A stretch of 64,000 bases of DNA from TMED14 sp963925545 (GTDB lineage: Bacteria; Bacteroidota; Bacteroidia; Flavobacteriales; Schleiferiaceae), in the NCBI GenBank assembly GCA_963925545.1, contig CAWUSA010000010.1, positions 1-64,000 of the forward strand, written 5' to 3'. The translations under genes were made by a program, and so were the position numbers. How positions within the stretch are numbered: position 1 is the stretch's first letter; the number at the start of each line of letters is the position of its first letter. Positions 41,552 through 50,564 of the stretch are shown here, one piece after another. A model generated the notes under the pieces. That model did no database searches and had not been told where the DNA came from. It saw nothing but the letters and a program-made list of their open reading frames with translations.

Positions 41552-42229
41552 TTAAGCCTTGTTGCTCCAGCGGTAAAGCCTCGCTGGCTTGTGGTAGACG
41601 CCAGTCTGCTTTTCCTCCAAGGGAATAACCCACTTGTCATTGATGACTTTTTTTCGAAAGTTTCGCTTGTCAAAGGTGGTTCGAAGGATGACCTCATGCA
41701 CTGACTGCATCTGTGTGAGGGTGAACTTTTCAGGCAATAGCTTGAAGCCAACCTGCATGTCTTTCAAGGCCTTTCTCAAGGTGCCTAATGCGCGATTGAA
41801 GATGTCATTGTGATCAAATGCCAGAGCAGGGACATCGTAGGCATCTGCCCAAAAAACCCGCTTAGCAAAACCTGATGCTGATGGGTTGAAGTCTTCCATT
41901 TTCACCAAGGCATAGTAAGCGATGGTGATGACCCTTGCTTCAGGGTTGCTCCGATGTGTTCTTAGCCATGGCAGATCATTGGTGTTGCTGACGCGATTGG
42001 GGTCACCAAAGGCGCCACATTGTCGCAAATACAACCCCGTCAACCCGGTCAGTTCTTTGAGCACCCGAGAGGCTGCTTCATCAAGGCTTTCCTCATCCTG
42101 CAAATGATCTCCCGGCAAAGCAAACCGATGGTCTTGACCCAGGTCTTCTTGTTCAATTAAGAGCGCGTTGAGCCTCTGGCCATCAAAGCCAAAAACGACA
42201 CAGTCTACAGAAACATTGGGATTGATCAT
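41552..42229 (-). CDS. NrtR-type Nudix-related transcriptional regulator
   Basis: A 225-residue protein with an N-terminal Nudix domain (residues ~5-145) and a C-terminal winged-helix domain (~155-225; LTQMQSVHEVILRTTFDKRNFRKKVI). The Nudix box around residues 40-63 is degenerate: the RE and EE pairs of GX5EX7REUXEEXGU read RV and EL, so hydrolysis is unlikely. This layout is that of the NrtR family, in which the dead Nudix domain senses a ligand; Bacteroides AraR is a sugar-related member. It diverges from pfkA across two GTGTA-N5-TACAC palindromes and is cotranscribed with the maltose transporter. It is therefore the likely local repressor of maltose and glycolysis genes; its ligand is unknown. 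Confidence 0.9.
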   Translation of the reverse strand: MINPNVSVDCVVFGFDGQRLNALLIEQEDLGQDHRFALPGDHLQDEESLDEAASRVLKELTGLTGLYLRQCGAFGDPNRVSNTNDLPWLRTHRSNPEARVITIAYYALVKMEDFNPSASGFAKRVFWADAYDVPALAFDHNDIFNRALGTLRKALKDMQVGFKLLPEKFTLTQMQSVHEVILRTTFDKRNFRKKVINDKWVIPLEEKQTGVYHKPARLYRWSNKA

Positions 42230-42242
42230 TGCTTGAGCATAA

Positions 42243-42259
42243 ATGTACGAAATACACTT
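42243..42259. promoter_or_regulatory. Operator 1 for the NrtR-type regulator
   Basis: TGTACGAAATACACTT repeats operator 2 exactly over 16 bases. The palindrome is TGTA-N5-TACA. It overlaps a TACATTTA sequence that could serve as the -7 element of the regulator gene (start at 42229), so binding here should give self-repression. Confidence 0.65.
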
Positions 42260-42293
42260 AGCCGATGGTCATGGGCGGTTAAAATCACCCTTC

Positions 42294-42310
42294 GTGTACG
42301 AAATACACTT
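42294..42310. promoter_or_regulatory. Operator 2 for the NrtR-type regulator
   Basis: GTGTA-CGAAA-TACAC is a perfect 5-bp-arm palindrome followed by TT as in operator 1. The two sites are 51 bp apart, close to five helical turns. This one covers the -33 region of the pfkA promoter. Confidence 0.7.
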
Positions 42311-42327
42311 TCAGTATGATTAAGTTG

Positions 42328-42335
42328 TACCTTTG
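42328..42335 (+). promoter_or_regulatory. -7 promoter element (TACCTTTG) of pfkA
   Basis: A perfect TAnnTTTG match ending 6 bases before the GTG start at 42342. Operator 2 ends 17 bases upstream of it. Confidence 0.65.
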
Positions 42336-42341
42336 AAAATC

Positions 42342-43325
42342 GTGAATACCTCTATCCAACATATTGCTGTGATCACTTCCGGTGGCGACGCACCTGGAAT
42401 GAATGCAGCTATCCGAGCCGTCGCCCGGACTGCATCCTACCATGGCCTCAAGGTTAGTGGTTATTATCGCGGCTACGATGGCTTGATGGAGGGGGACTCG
42501 GTAGGCATGACTGCGCGAAGCGTAAAAAACACATTAGCTATGGGCGGAACCTGGCTGAAATCAGCCCGTTCTGAGGCCTTTAGAACTGTTCAGGGACGTG
42601 TCATTGCTGCAAAGACATTAGAGTCTGACGGGGTTGATGCCCTGGTGGTGATTGGCGGTGATGGGAGTTTCAGGGGTGCGCAGGCCTTGTCTGAAGAACA
42701 TGGGATTCCCGTGATTGGCATACCCGGAACCATTGATAATGATTTGTATGGCACAGATCACAGCATTGGATTTGACACCGCGGTCAACACGGTGATGCAT
42801 GCTGTAGATAAGATTCGTGACACCGCCAACAGCCACAATCGCTTTTTTTTGGTTGAGGTGATGGGGCGAGACTCAGGCTTCATTGCATTGAGCGCAGCCA
42901 TTGCAACTGGGGGGATGGATGCCATTTTACCCGAGGTTGAGTACAGCGTTAATGAACTCTTTGAGACGGTCAGGCAGGGTGCTAAGCACAAAAAAACGTC
43001 CAATATTGTCATTGTCGCAGAAGGATCAACCATTGGAAACCCTAGCGAATTGGCTCAGGCCTTGGTGACAGAGTTTCCTGAACTGGACGTCAAGGTGAGC
43101 ACCTTGGGTCACATGCAGCGCGGCGGATCCCCCAGCCACTTGGATCGAATCCTGGCTGGACGATTGGGTGTTGGCGCAGTGGACGGCCTGCTTCAGGGGA
43201 AAAACCAGGTCATGGTTGGCCTTCAGCAAGGACAGCTCAACTACGTACCCTTTGACAAGGCCTGCTCACAAGGCAAGGACCTCAACCTGGACCTCTTGCG
43301 TGTTGCAGACATTCTATCTATTTGA
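42342..43325 (+). CDS. pfkA: ATP-dependent 6-phosphofructokinase
   Basis: PfkA (327 residues) phosphorylates fructose-6-phosphate, the committed glycolytic step. Motifs are SGGDAPGMNAAIRA near the start, GGDGSFRGA at about 105-113 (Gly after GGD marks ATP rather than pyrophosphate use), and IPGTIDNDLYG with catalytic Asp near 132. MGRDSGFIAL and LGHMQRGGSPS complete the site. GTG is chosen as start: it lies 6 bases after a perfect promoter element, while the TTG 9 bases earlier lies inside it. It heads the plus-strand side of the NrtR-controlled divergent pair. Confidence 0.96.
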   Translation: MNTSIQHIAVITSGGDAPGMNAAIRAVARTASYHGLKVSGYYRGYDGLMEGDSVGMTARSVKNTLAMGGTWLKSARSEAFRTVQGRVIAAKTLESDGVDALVVIGGDGSFRGAQALSEEHGIPVIGIPGTIDNDLYGTDHSIGFDTAVNTVMHAVDKIRDTANSHNRFFLVEVMGRDSGFIALSAAIATGGMDAILPEVEYSVNELFETVRQGAKHKKTSNIVIVAEGSTIGNPSELAQALVTEFPELDVKVSTLGHMQRGGSPSHLDRILAGRLGVGAVDGLLQGKNQVMVGLQQGQLNYVPFDKACSQGKDLNLDLLRVADILSI

Positions 43326-43372
43326 TCATTACAGCCCTTGAATCTGTTTGATAATCTACTACATTCACACTC

Positions 43373-44365
43373 ATGAAACGCATCGCTATCAACGGGTTTG
43401 GCCGCATCGGCCGACTCACCTTTCGTAACTTATTACTGCTTGACAACGTAGAGGTTGTCGCCATCAATGACCTCACGGACATCCGCACCCTGACACATTT
43501 GCTCAAGCATGACTCTGCTCAGGGCGCCTTTAACGGCAGCGCAGAGGTTGGCGATGGCTGCATTATAGTCAACGGCCAGGCAATCACTGTGACCAGCGAA
43601 CGGCGCCCATTGGACCTGCCCTGGCAAGCCATGAAGGTCGATTTGGTGATCGAATGCACGGGGCTGTTCACAGACCAAGTGGCCTTAGACCAGCACCTGC
43701 AAGCTGGTGCCGGCAAAGTGCTGTTATCTGCCCCGGGCAAAAGCGGCATCAAAACTGTCGTCAATGGGGTGAACGACGAGACGCTCACTGCGGATGATCA
43801 CATCGTCAGCAATGCCTCCTGCACCACCAACTGCTTGGCTCCTATGATGAAGGTTTTGAATGACAGTTTTGGTGTGGAACGCGCCTACATGTTGACAGTC
43901 CACGCCTACACCAATGACCAGAACATCTTGGACGCACCCCATCGGGATTTGCGTCGGGCACGAGCTGCTGCACACAACATCATTCCAACGACTACTGGCG
44001 CAGCAACAGCAGTGGGACTGGTCTTACCAGAATTGGCTGGGCGCATCCATGGCTATGCCATGCGGGTTCCCACCATCACGGGATCTGCCACCGACGTCAC
44101 GGTTGAACTGTCACAAGAGGCCTCTGCTGAGGCCATCAATGCCGCCATGAAAACAGCAGCTGAAGGGCCACTCAAGGGCATTTTGCAGTTCAGCACGGAG
44201 CCCCTTGTTTCGTCTGACATCATAGGTAACAGCCATGGCTGCATCTTTGATAGCCAACTGACATCTTCGCAGGGAAACTTGGTGAAGATCATGGGCTGGT
44301 ACGATAACGAAGCTGGTTATGCTGCCAGACTGGCGGGCGTGGCCAACACCTTGCTTAACCTCTGA
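43373..44365 (+). CDS. gapA: Glyceraldehyde-3-phosphate dehydrogenase, type I
   Basis: GAPDH (330 residues) oxidises glyceraldehyde-3-phosphate in glycolysis. The NAD site is INGFGRIGRLTFRN and VVAINDLTD, whose Asp favours NAD over NADP. The catalytic Cys150 is in SNASCTTNCLAP. GYAMRVPTITGSATD and WYDNEAGYAARL are typical. It follows pfkA after 47 bases with no terminator and precedes the BadF-type kinase by 11 bases. Several GAPDH paralogues are common in Bacteroidota; this one appears dedicated to the sugar cluster. Confidence 0.97.
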   Translation: MKRIAINGFGRIGRLTFRNLLLLDNVEVVAINDLTDIRTLTHLLKHDSAQGAFNGSAEVGDGCIIVNGQAITVTSERRPLDLPWQAMKVDLVIECTGLFTDQVALDQHLQAGAGKVLLSAPGKSGIKTVVNGVNDETLTADDHIVSNASCTTNCLAPMMKVLNDSFGVERAYMLTVHAYTNDQNILDAPHRDLRRARAAAHNIIPTTTGAATAVGLVLPELAGRIHGYAMRVPTITGSATDVTVELSQEASAEAINAAMKTAAEGPLKGILQFSTEPLVSSDIIGNSHGCIFDSQLTSSQGNLVKIMGWYDNEAGYAARLAGVANTLLNL

Positions 44366-44376
44366 ACAGACCTCAC

Positions 44377-45255
44377 ATGATTATTATTGTAGAAAGCGGT
44401 TCAACCAAAGCCGATTGGATATTGCTCAATGGGGATGGCAGTGAACGCAAGCGTTGGAATTTGATGGGGTTCAATCCCTACTTCCATTCCTCAGCCACGG
44501 TTGAAGAGGCCTTGAGTAGTCACCATGAAATACCCCAATACGCACAAGATGTTGAGCAGGTCTGGTTCTATGGCGCAGGCTGCAGCTCCGACAAGCTCAA
44601 CGCTGTCATTGGGAAAGGGCTCAAGCGGGTATTCACGCGGGCAAGCATCCATGTCGATCACGACTTGAAGGCTGCGGCCTACGCCACCTACGCTGGCCAG
44701 CCACACATTGCATGCATCCTAGGGACAGGCTCTAACTCCTGCTTTTTTGATGGCCAAACCATTCGCGAAGAAGTGCCGGCTCTGGCATACGTTTTGGGAG
44801 ACGAAGGCTCTGCCAGCTACATTGGCAAACGCCTTGTGGCAGATTTCATTTACGGCCGCTTACCCAAGGCTCTGATGGCTGACTTTTCCGAGCAATACGA
44901 CACTGACAAAACGGAAATCTTGCAGCATGTCTACAACCAACCCCATGCCAACGTGTACCTGGCGTCCTTCTCTACCTTTGCTGGGCAGCACACGGACGAT
45001 CCGTACATTCAAGCATTGGTCAAGTCGGGCTTTGACCAGTTCATTGACATCCATGTCTGCTGCTTCCCTGAAGCTTTAGCTGGTGCGCCTGTGAATTTTG
45101 TTGGATCTGTTGCTAAGGCTTTTGAGCCCGTGTTAAAAGCCTGCTGCGAAGCAAGAAACCTCAATTATGGCCGCACCCAAGCAAAGCCTGTCAATTTGTT
45201 GGTTGACTACCATCTCACCGTCAAGCAGGTGTTAAGCAAGCCAATTCTGTCATGA
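44377..45255 (+). CDS. BadF/BadG-type sugar kinase (N-acetylglucosamine kinase family)
   Basis: This 292-residue protein has the ASKHA ATPase fold of the BadF/BadG/BcrA/BcrD family. The phosphate-1 loop is ESGSTKADW near residue 6, phosphate-2 is LGTGSNS, and YVLGDEGSASYIGKRLV is the conserved substrate-side block. Bacteroidota homologues are annotated as N-acetylglucosamine kinase. Its place between gapA and the beta-phosphoglucomutase/maltose phosphorylase genes makes it a candidate for phosphorylating the free glucose released by phosphorolysis; this is inference. Its stop overlaps the pgmB start by four bases. Confidence 0.85.
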   Translation: MIIIVESGSTKADWILLNGDGSERKRWNLMGFNPYFHSSATVEEALSSHHEIPQYAQDVEQVWFYGAGCSSDKLNAVIGKGLKRVFTRASIHVDHDLKAAAYATYAGQPHIACILGTGSNSCFFDGQTIREEVPALAYVLGDEGSASYIGKRLVADFIYGRLPKALMADFSEQYDTDKTEILQHVYNQPHANVYLASFSTFAGQHTDDPYIQALVKSGFDQFIDIHVCCFPEALAGAPVNFVGSVAKAFEPVLKACCEARNLNYGRTQAKPVNLLVDYHLTVKQVLSKPILS

Positions 45256-45920
45256 AAATGGGGCTGATTTTTGACCTGGACGGTGTCCTTGTTGATAGTG
45301 CAGCCTTTCATTTCAAAGCATGGCAACGCATGGCTGAATCCCTGGGGATTGCCTTTGACCTTGAGGCCAATGAGCAGCTCAAAGGCTTATCAAGGGCACG
45401 ATCCATGGACAAGATTTTGTCTTGGGGCGGCTTGAGCATGGCGGGGGGAGACAAGGCCCGCCACATGGCTGAAAAGAACGCCAATTACCTGGATTTAGTG
45501 GCTCAATTGACAACAAAAGACACCTTGCCTGGCGCTGAAAATTACTTGCGTGAAGCCCGTCGCTTGGGGCATCCCATTGCCTTAGGCTCTGCCAGCAAAA
45601 ATGCTGGATTCATTTTGGAAAAAGTTGGTCTCATGGATTGCTTTGATGCCATTGTCGATGGCAATGTCGTCACCACCTCAAAGCCGGACCCCGAGGTTTT
45701 TCTCACGGCAGCAAAGTTGCTGAATAGGGCCCCGGAAGACTGCGTCGTGTTTGAAGACGCGGTGGCTGGACTGGAAGCAGCTCAACGTGGCGGCATGAAA
45801 ACCATTGGCATTGGTGACCCCAGCGCCCTGTCTGCAGACAAGGTAGTCCCTGACTTAGCTGCCTTAGGCTCAGTGTCTGGCAGCCTTCTGGCATTCAACT
45901 TCAATGGGCAAGACTTATGA
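45252..45920 (+). CDS. pgmB: Beta-phosphoglucomutase
   Basis: Beta-PGM (222 residues) converts beta-glucose-1-phosphate to glucose-6-phosphate and is a HAD-superfamily enzyme. The nucleophile/acid pair is FDLDGVLVDSA near residues 8-18. The cap contains KGLSRARSMDKIL, motif II is LGSASKNAG and motif III plus the metal site are SKPDPEVF and FEDAVAGLEAA. It overlaps maltose phosphorylase by four bases, the enzyme that makes its substrate, so the pairing is decisive for function. Confidence 0.95.
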   Translation: MKMGLIFDLDGVLVDSAAFHFKAWQRMAESLGIAFDLEANEQLKGLSRARSMDKILSWGGLSMAGGDKARHMAEKNANYLDLVAQLTTKDTLPGAENYLREARRLGHPIALGSASKNAGFILEKVGLMDCFDAIVDGNVVTTSKPDPEVFLTAAKLLNRAPEDCVVFEDAVAGLEAAQRGGMKTIGIGDPSALSADKVVPDLAALGSVSGSLLAFNFNGQDL

Positions 45921-48217
45921 AGCCTCAAATCCTGATTCATCCCTGGAAGATCATTCAAGATCAATGGGATCCTTTGCAACAGCGCATGGCAGAAAGCTTG
46001 TTCGCGATTGGCAATGGACGCATGGGCCAGCGCGCCAACCACGAAGAGGACTACTCGGGAGAAACCTTGCAAGGCAGCTACATCGCTGGCCTGTATTACC
46101 CGGATAAAACCAAGGTGGGCTGGTGGAAAAATGGTTACCCCGACTACTTTGCAAAGGTGCTCAACAGCAGCAACTTCATTGGCATTCATGTTCGCATTGA
46201 TGGTGAATTGTTGGATCTAGCCACCGCGACAGTGGTCAGCGAATTCAGGCGAGAGCTCGACATGCAGCATGGTCTGCTGACACGGACATTCACAGCAACC
46301 TTGTCCAACGGCATCCAGGTGGAAGTGATTGCCACGCGCTTGCTCTCCATCGTGTCAGACGACATGGCTGCCGTTGCTTACCAACTGAGGACGGACCAAG
46401 ATGCACAGGTTGAGATTGAGCCCTATGTCGACGCAAATGTGATCAATGAAGACGCGAATTGGGAATCAACTTTTTGGGAGCCCCTGTCTCAGCGAACCGA
46501 CAAGGAACATGCTGTGGTTCAAAGCAAGACCAAGCGGCTTAACTTCCATTTAGCTGTAGCCATGCAATGCCAATTGAGCTGCGATGCAGAAGGCCAGTCC
46601 GGCGACAAAGCTGGCTGCCCCTCGTGGACCTACACTTACCAATCCACGGCCAACAAGGCAGTGATATTGCACAAATACGTGGCTGTGTTATCCTCTTTGA
46701 ACGCGCCGATTGATGACCTGTCTCAACTGGCCTCAACGCAAGCAATTGCTGCGGCAAAACAGGGGTTTGATGCCATCAAAAAAGCCCATCAAGCCGCTTG
46801 GATGGGCAAATGGGCAACAGCGGATATTGTCATTGAGGGCGATGACTCCGCACAGCAGGCCATACGCTTCAACATCTTTCATTTACTGCAAACCTTCACC
46901 GGGGTTGATCCCCGACTCAACATTGGCCCCAAGGGGTTCACTGGAGAGAAGTACGGCGGGTCTACCTACTGGGATACTGAAGCATACTGCCTGCCATTTT
47001 ACCTGGCGTCATCTGACATTTCCGTGGCGAAAAACTTGCTGAATTACCGCTTCAATCATTTACCGCAGGCCATTGCCAACGCAGAGAAATTGGGCTTCAA
47101 AAAAGGCGCAGCCCTCTACCCCATGGTGACTATGAATGGAGAGGAGTGCCACAATGAGTGGGAGATCACCTTTGAAGAGGTTCACCGCAATGGCGCCATC
47201 GCCTATGCGATTTACAACTACATCCGGCACAGCCAAGACTGGCATCACCTCACGGAAGGGGGCCTGGATGTGTTAACTGGCATTGCTCGTTTCTGGGCGC
47301 AGCGTGTGAGCTGGAGCAAAGCAAAGAAGTCCTACGTGATGCTTGGCGTAACAGGGCCTAACGAGTACGAAAACAATGTCAACAACAACTACTACACCAA
47401 CTTCATGGCGCAGTGGTCTCTCAATTATGCAGCCGAGTGCTGGTCCTGGGTTGAAAGCCATGAACCAGATGCCTATGATCGATTGCGCAAGGATTTGCTG
47501 TGTGACGGTGATGAGTTGACTATTTGGAAATCGGTCGCAAGCAAGATGTATTTCCCCTACGATAAGACATTGGGCATTTACCTTCAACAAGATGGGTTCT
47601 TGGACAAAGTTATTGAGCCTGCAAGCGCCTTGGATCCCAAAGATCGGCCCATCAACCAAAACTGGAGCTGGGATCGCATCCTTCGATCATGCTACATTAA
47701 GCAGGCTGACACCTTGCAGGGCATGTTCTTTTTTGAAGACAAGACCTCCTTGGATAGCTTGAAAAAGCACTTTGATTATTACGAGCCCTTGACGGTGCAC
47801 GAGTCCTCACTAAGCCCATGTGTTCACACCGTTCTGGCCTGTCGCCTGAACTACCGAGAACAAGCCATGTCTCTCTATGAGAAGACCGCAAGACTTGATC
47901 TTGACGACAGCAACAATGAAGTGCATGAAGGGCTGCATGTGACAGCCATGGGTGGCACGTGGATGAGCTTGGTTTACGGATTTGGCGGGATGAAAATCCT
48001 GAATGACGGCTTGCAATTTGACCCTCAATTGCCTGAAGGGTGGACCCGATTGACCTTCCCATTGAACTGGCGAGGGGCATTGTTGACCGTGTCCATTGAC
48101 CGAGATGGCGTAACCATTGACAACCAGAAGGGGAACCGCGTTGCCTGCCATGTGCACGGTCAAGCCTTTGATCTTGCCGCGGGTCAATCCATCCATCAAC
48201 AGCACCCAGTATCATGA
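45917..48217 (+). CDS. Maltose phosphorylase (GH65)
   Basis: This 766-residue GH65 enzyme cleaves maltose with phosphate to glucose and beta-glucose-1-phosphate. The (alpha/alpha)6 barrel holds the probable catalytic acid Glu483 in GPNEY, and the phosphate/substrate region GEECHNEWEITFEEVHRNGA. The N-terminal beta-sandwich covers about residues 1-270 (GNGRMGQRANHEED). The C-terminal part reads HEGLHVTAMGGTWMSLVYGFGGM. Trehalose or kojibiose phosphorolysis is not excluded by sequence alone, but the transporter and amylases favour maltose. It overlaps both neighbours by four bases. Confidence 0.93.
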   Translation: MKPQILIHPWKIIQDQWDPLQQRMAESLFAIGNGRMGQRANHEEDYSGETLQGSYIAGLYYPDKTKVGWWKNGYPDYFAKVLNSSNFIGIHVRIDGELLDLATATVVSEFRRELDMQHGLLTRTFTATLSNGIQVEVIATRLLSIVSDDMAAVAYQLRTDQDAQVEIEPYVDANVINEDANWESTFWEPLSQRTDKEHAVVQSKTKRLNFHLAVAMQCQLSCDAEGQSGDKAGCPSWTYTYQSTANKAVILHKYVAVLSSLNAPIDDLSQLASTQAIAAAKQGFDAIKKAHQAAWMGKWATADIVIEGDDSAQQAIRFNIFHLLQTFTGVDPRLNIGPKGFTGEKYGGSTYWDTEAYCLPFYLASSDISVAKNLLNYRFNHLPQAIANAEKLGFKKGAALYPMVTMNGEECHNEWEITFEEVHRNGAIAYAIYNYIRHSQDWHHLTEGGLDVLTGIARFWAQRVSWSKAKKSYVMLGVTGPNEYENNVNNNYYTNFMAQWSLNYAAECWSWVESHEPDAYDRLRKDLLCDGDELTIWKSVASKMYFPYDKTLGIYLQQDGFLDKVIEPASALDPKDRPINQNWSWDRILRSCYIKQADTLQGMFFFEDKTSLDSLKKHFDYYEPLTVHESSLSPCVHTVLACRLNYREQAMSLYEKTARLDLDDSNNEVHEGLHVTAMGGTWMSLVYGFGGMKILNDGLQFDPQLPEGWTRLTFPLNWRGALLTVSIDRDGVTIDNQKGNRVACHVHGQAFDLAAGQSIHQQHPVS

Positions 48218-50562
48218 AGTGGGGCAGCGTTTATTTGCTCGTTTTGACGACCTTGTTTGGTTGCGAGCCGCCTAGCAGCAGCTTGGACTACACGGCTTCA
48301 AGCAACAGCTTGGGCTACCTGCCTGTGCAACTCTCTGCATCTGTCACCAAGGTGTATTTGACAGATTTTGTCTTGACAGCCATTGACAGCGTTGATTGGC
48401 CTAATGGTTTAGCCGTTGTCGGCGGCAACCCCGACTCTTCTACCGTGCAAGTCAAGGGGCAGATGGCATCGGCAATGGGCCTGATGCGGATACACAGCGA
48501 CCAGGGGAGCGTGGATGTGCTCTTGAAGCAATCACAGCAAATGCCCGTGGTTTTTGAATGGATGGGCAACCCGGGCAATCAAGTGACCCTTTTTGGGAGC
48601 TTCAATGGCTGGGACAAGGCTGCAATTCCCATGACCTACCAGGACAGCAGCTACCAAGTAACGCTGACTTTAAGCCCCGGCAATCACCAATACAAATACC
48701 TGGTCAATGGGGTGGAGACCTTGGATGCCACCACTGACCGAGTCGCCAATGGCATCGGGGGAGAAAATCACCTGCTTGCACTCGTTTCAGGTGCCAAGGC
48801 CTGCTCAACACTGAGCGTGCGATCCGTGAAACAAGTCGGCGATCAACAGGAGGTAGTGCTTGATGCCTTGCCAGAAGATCAACAGGTTATTGCCCTCTGG
48901 GATGGCCATGCCCTGCCCATTGAATGGATGAGGCTGGACGAGATGGGTCGCTGGCACATTCGCATGCCGGAAAACATGGGTTCCGGTCAGCGTCACCATT
49001 TAAGGCTGTACAGCCACAACGCCGGCAACTGGTCCAACGATGTGCTGATTCCATTTGGTACAAAGGGGGCTGTCATGACATCGGATGAGCTTGCAAGGGA
49101 TGATTGGGAAGCAGCCACCTTGTATTTCATGATGGTTGATCGCTTTGCCAATGGCGATTCAAGCAATGATGGCGGACTGCATCGCTCAGATGTTCTGCCG
49201 CTTGCTGACTACATGGGTGGCGACCTCAAGGGCATTGAACAGCAGGTAGATGCAGGGTTTTTTGAAGAGATGGGATTCAACACCATTTGGCTAAGTCCTA
49301 TTGGGAAAAACCCTCAAGGCGCCTGGGGTTTGTGGAACAAAGGTGGGGTGACCACCAAGTTTTCGGGCTATCACGGCTACTGGCCAGTGAGCGCAACCCT
49401 GCCAGACCGTCGCATGGCAAGCCAAGCAGACGTGCATGATTTACTGAAAGTAGCCCATGATCAGGGCATGAATGTCCTTTTAGACTATGTTGGTAACCAC
49501 GTGCATGTAGACCATCCCGCCTACAAAGCACACCCTGAATGGGCCACAAATCTTTACTTGCCCGATGGCAGCATGAACACCGAACGTTGGGATTCCCATC
49601 GACTGACCACATGGTTTGACAGCTTTTTACCAACCCTGGATCTCAGCCGCCCTGAGGTGGTTGAGCCCATGACAGACTCTGCTCTGGTGTGGCTCACAGA
49701 TTATGGTTTTGATGGCTACCGCCATGATGCCACCAAGCATGTGCACAGTTTGTACTGGCGGACCTTGACCAAGAAACTTAAAGCGGCAAACAAAAGCGGC
49801 AAACGCCTGTTTCAAATTGGCGAAACCTATGGCTCGCCAGAGTTGATTGCCAGCTATTTGAGCAGCGGCATGATGGATGCACAATTTGACTTCAACACCT
49901 ACGATGCCGCCGTGCAATTTTGTGGCGACTTAGGGGGCAGTGCCATGAATTTGAAGTCAACACTTGAGGCCAGCCTTGCCGCTTACGGTCACCACCATTT
50001 GATGGGCAACATCTCAGGCAACCAAGACAAGCCTCGGTTTATTTCATTGGCTGATAGGCAGGTGAGACAGGATGAGGACAGCAAGCTTGCAGGCTACACA
50101 CGATCTATTGGCAAATCAACTGCCCTAGGCTACCAGCGATTGGCTTTACTCCATGCCTTCAACCATGCCATCCCTGGCGTACCTGTTGTCTATTATGGTG
50201 ATGAGTATGGCATGCCTGGCGCCAATGACCCTGACAACCGCAGGATGATGAGTTTTGGCCCTTACAGCCCCCTGGAAGATGCCCTTCGAAACCAAGTGAA
50301 AGCCCTTGTTCAGGCCAGGGGGTCAACCATGGCATTGCTCTATGGAAGCACCCGTTGTGTGGCTGCAAATGAGCATGTACTGGTCATCACTCGGCGCTAC
50401 TTGAATGAGCGAATCACCATCGTCCTCAACCAGGGACCCGCATCCTTCACCATGGAGCACGACATGCCTGACCTGAGGATTCTTGCAGGTGACGCAACCA
50501 TTGGCAGTGAATCATTCCATGTCGGACCCCATCAATTTGTCTATTTGAAATCCAACCATTGA
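48214..50562 (+). CDS. GH13 alpha-glucanase lipoprotein with starch-binding-like N-terminal domains
   Basis: A 782-residue lipoprotein (lipobox ending at Cys17, TTLFGC). Residues ~20-105 form a domain I cannot assign. Residues ~108-190 look like a CBM48/glycogen-binding domain (VTLFGSFNGWDKAAIPM; NHQYKYLVNG), and another beta-domain follows to ~290. The GH13 barrel starts near 300 (ATLYFMMVDRFANGD). Catalytic residues are Asp505 (GYRHDAT), Glu537 (QIGETYG) and Asp605, the last in GNQDKPR instead of the usual NHD. Neopullulanase- or cyclomaltodextrinase-like Bacteroidota enzymes share that form. It probably works in the periplasm or on the outer membrane, producing maltose for the transporter and phosphorylase encoded here. 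Confidence 0.9.
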   Translation: MKWGSVYLLVLTTLFGCEPPSSSLDYTASSNSLGYLPVQLSASVTKVYLTDFVLTAIDSVDWPNGLAVVGGNPDSSTVQVKGQMASAMGLMRIHSDQGSVDVLLKQSQQMPVVFEWMGNPGNQVTLFGSFNGWDKAAIPMTYQDSSYQVTLTLSPGNHQYKYLVNGVETLDATTDRVANGIGGENHLLALVSGAKACSTLSVRSVKQVGDQQEVVLDALPEDQQVIALWDGHALPIEWMRLDEMGRWHIRMPENMGSGQRHHLRLYSHNAGNWSNDVLIPFGTKGAVMTSDELARDDWEAATLYFMMVDRFANGDSSNDGGLHRSDVLPLADYMGGDLKGIEQQVDAGFFEEMGFNTIWLSPIGKNPQGAWGLWNKGGVTTKFSGYHGYWPVSATLPDRRMASQADVHDLLKVAHDQGMNVLLDYVGNHVHVDHPAYKAHPEWATNLYLPDGSMNTERWDSHRLTTWFDSFLPTLDLSRPEVVEPMTDSALVWLTDYGFDGYRHDATKHVHSLYWRTLTKKLKAANKSGKRLFQIGETYGSPELIASYLSSGMMDAQFDFNTYDAAVQFCGDLGGSAMNLKSTLEASLAAYGHHHLMGNISGNQDKPRFISLADRQVRQDEDSKLAGYTRSIGKSTALGYQRLALLHAFNHAIPGVPVVYYGDEYGMPGANDPDNRRMMSFGPYSPLEDALRNQVKALVQARGSTMALLYGSTRCVAANEHVLVITRRYLNERITIVLNQGPASFTMEHDMPDLRILAGDATIGSESFHVGPHQFVYLKSNH

Positions 50563-50564
50563 CC

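Noticed and set aside
43326..43372. Gap between pfkA and gapA examined for a third copy of the GTGTA-N5-TACAC operator
   Set aside because: No match was found; gapA is best read as part of the pfkA transcript.
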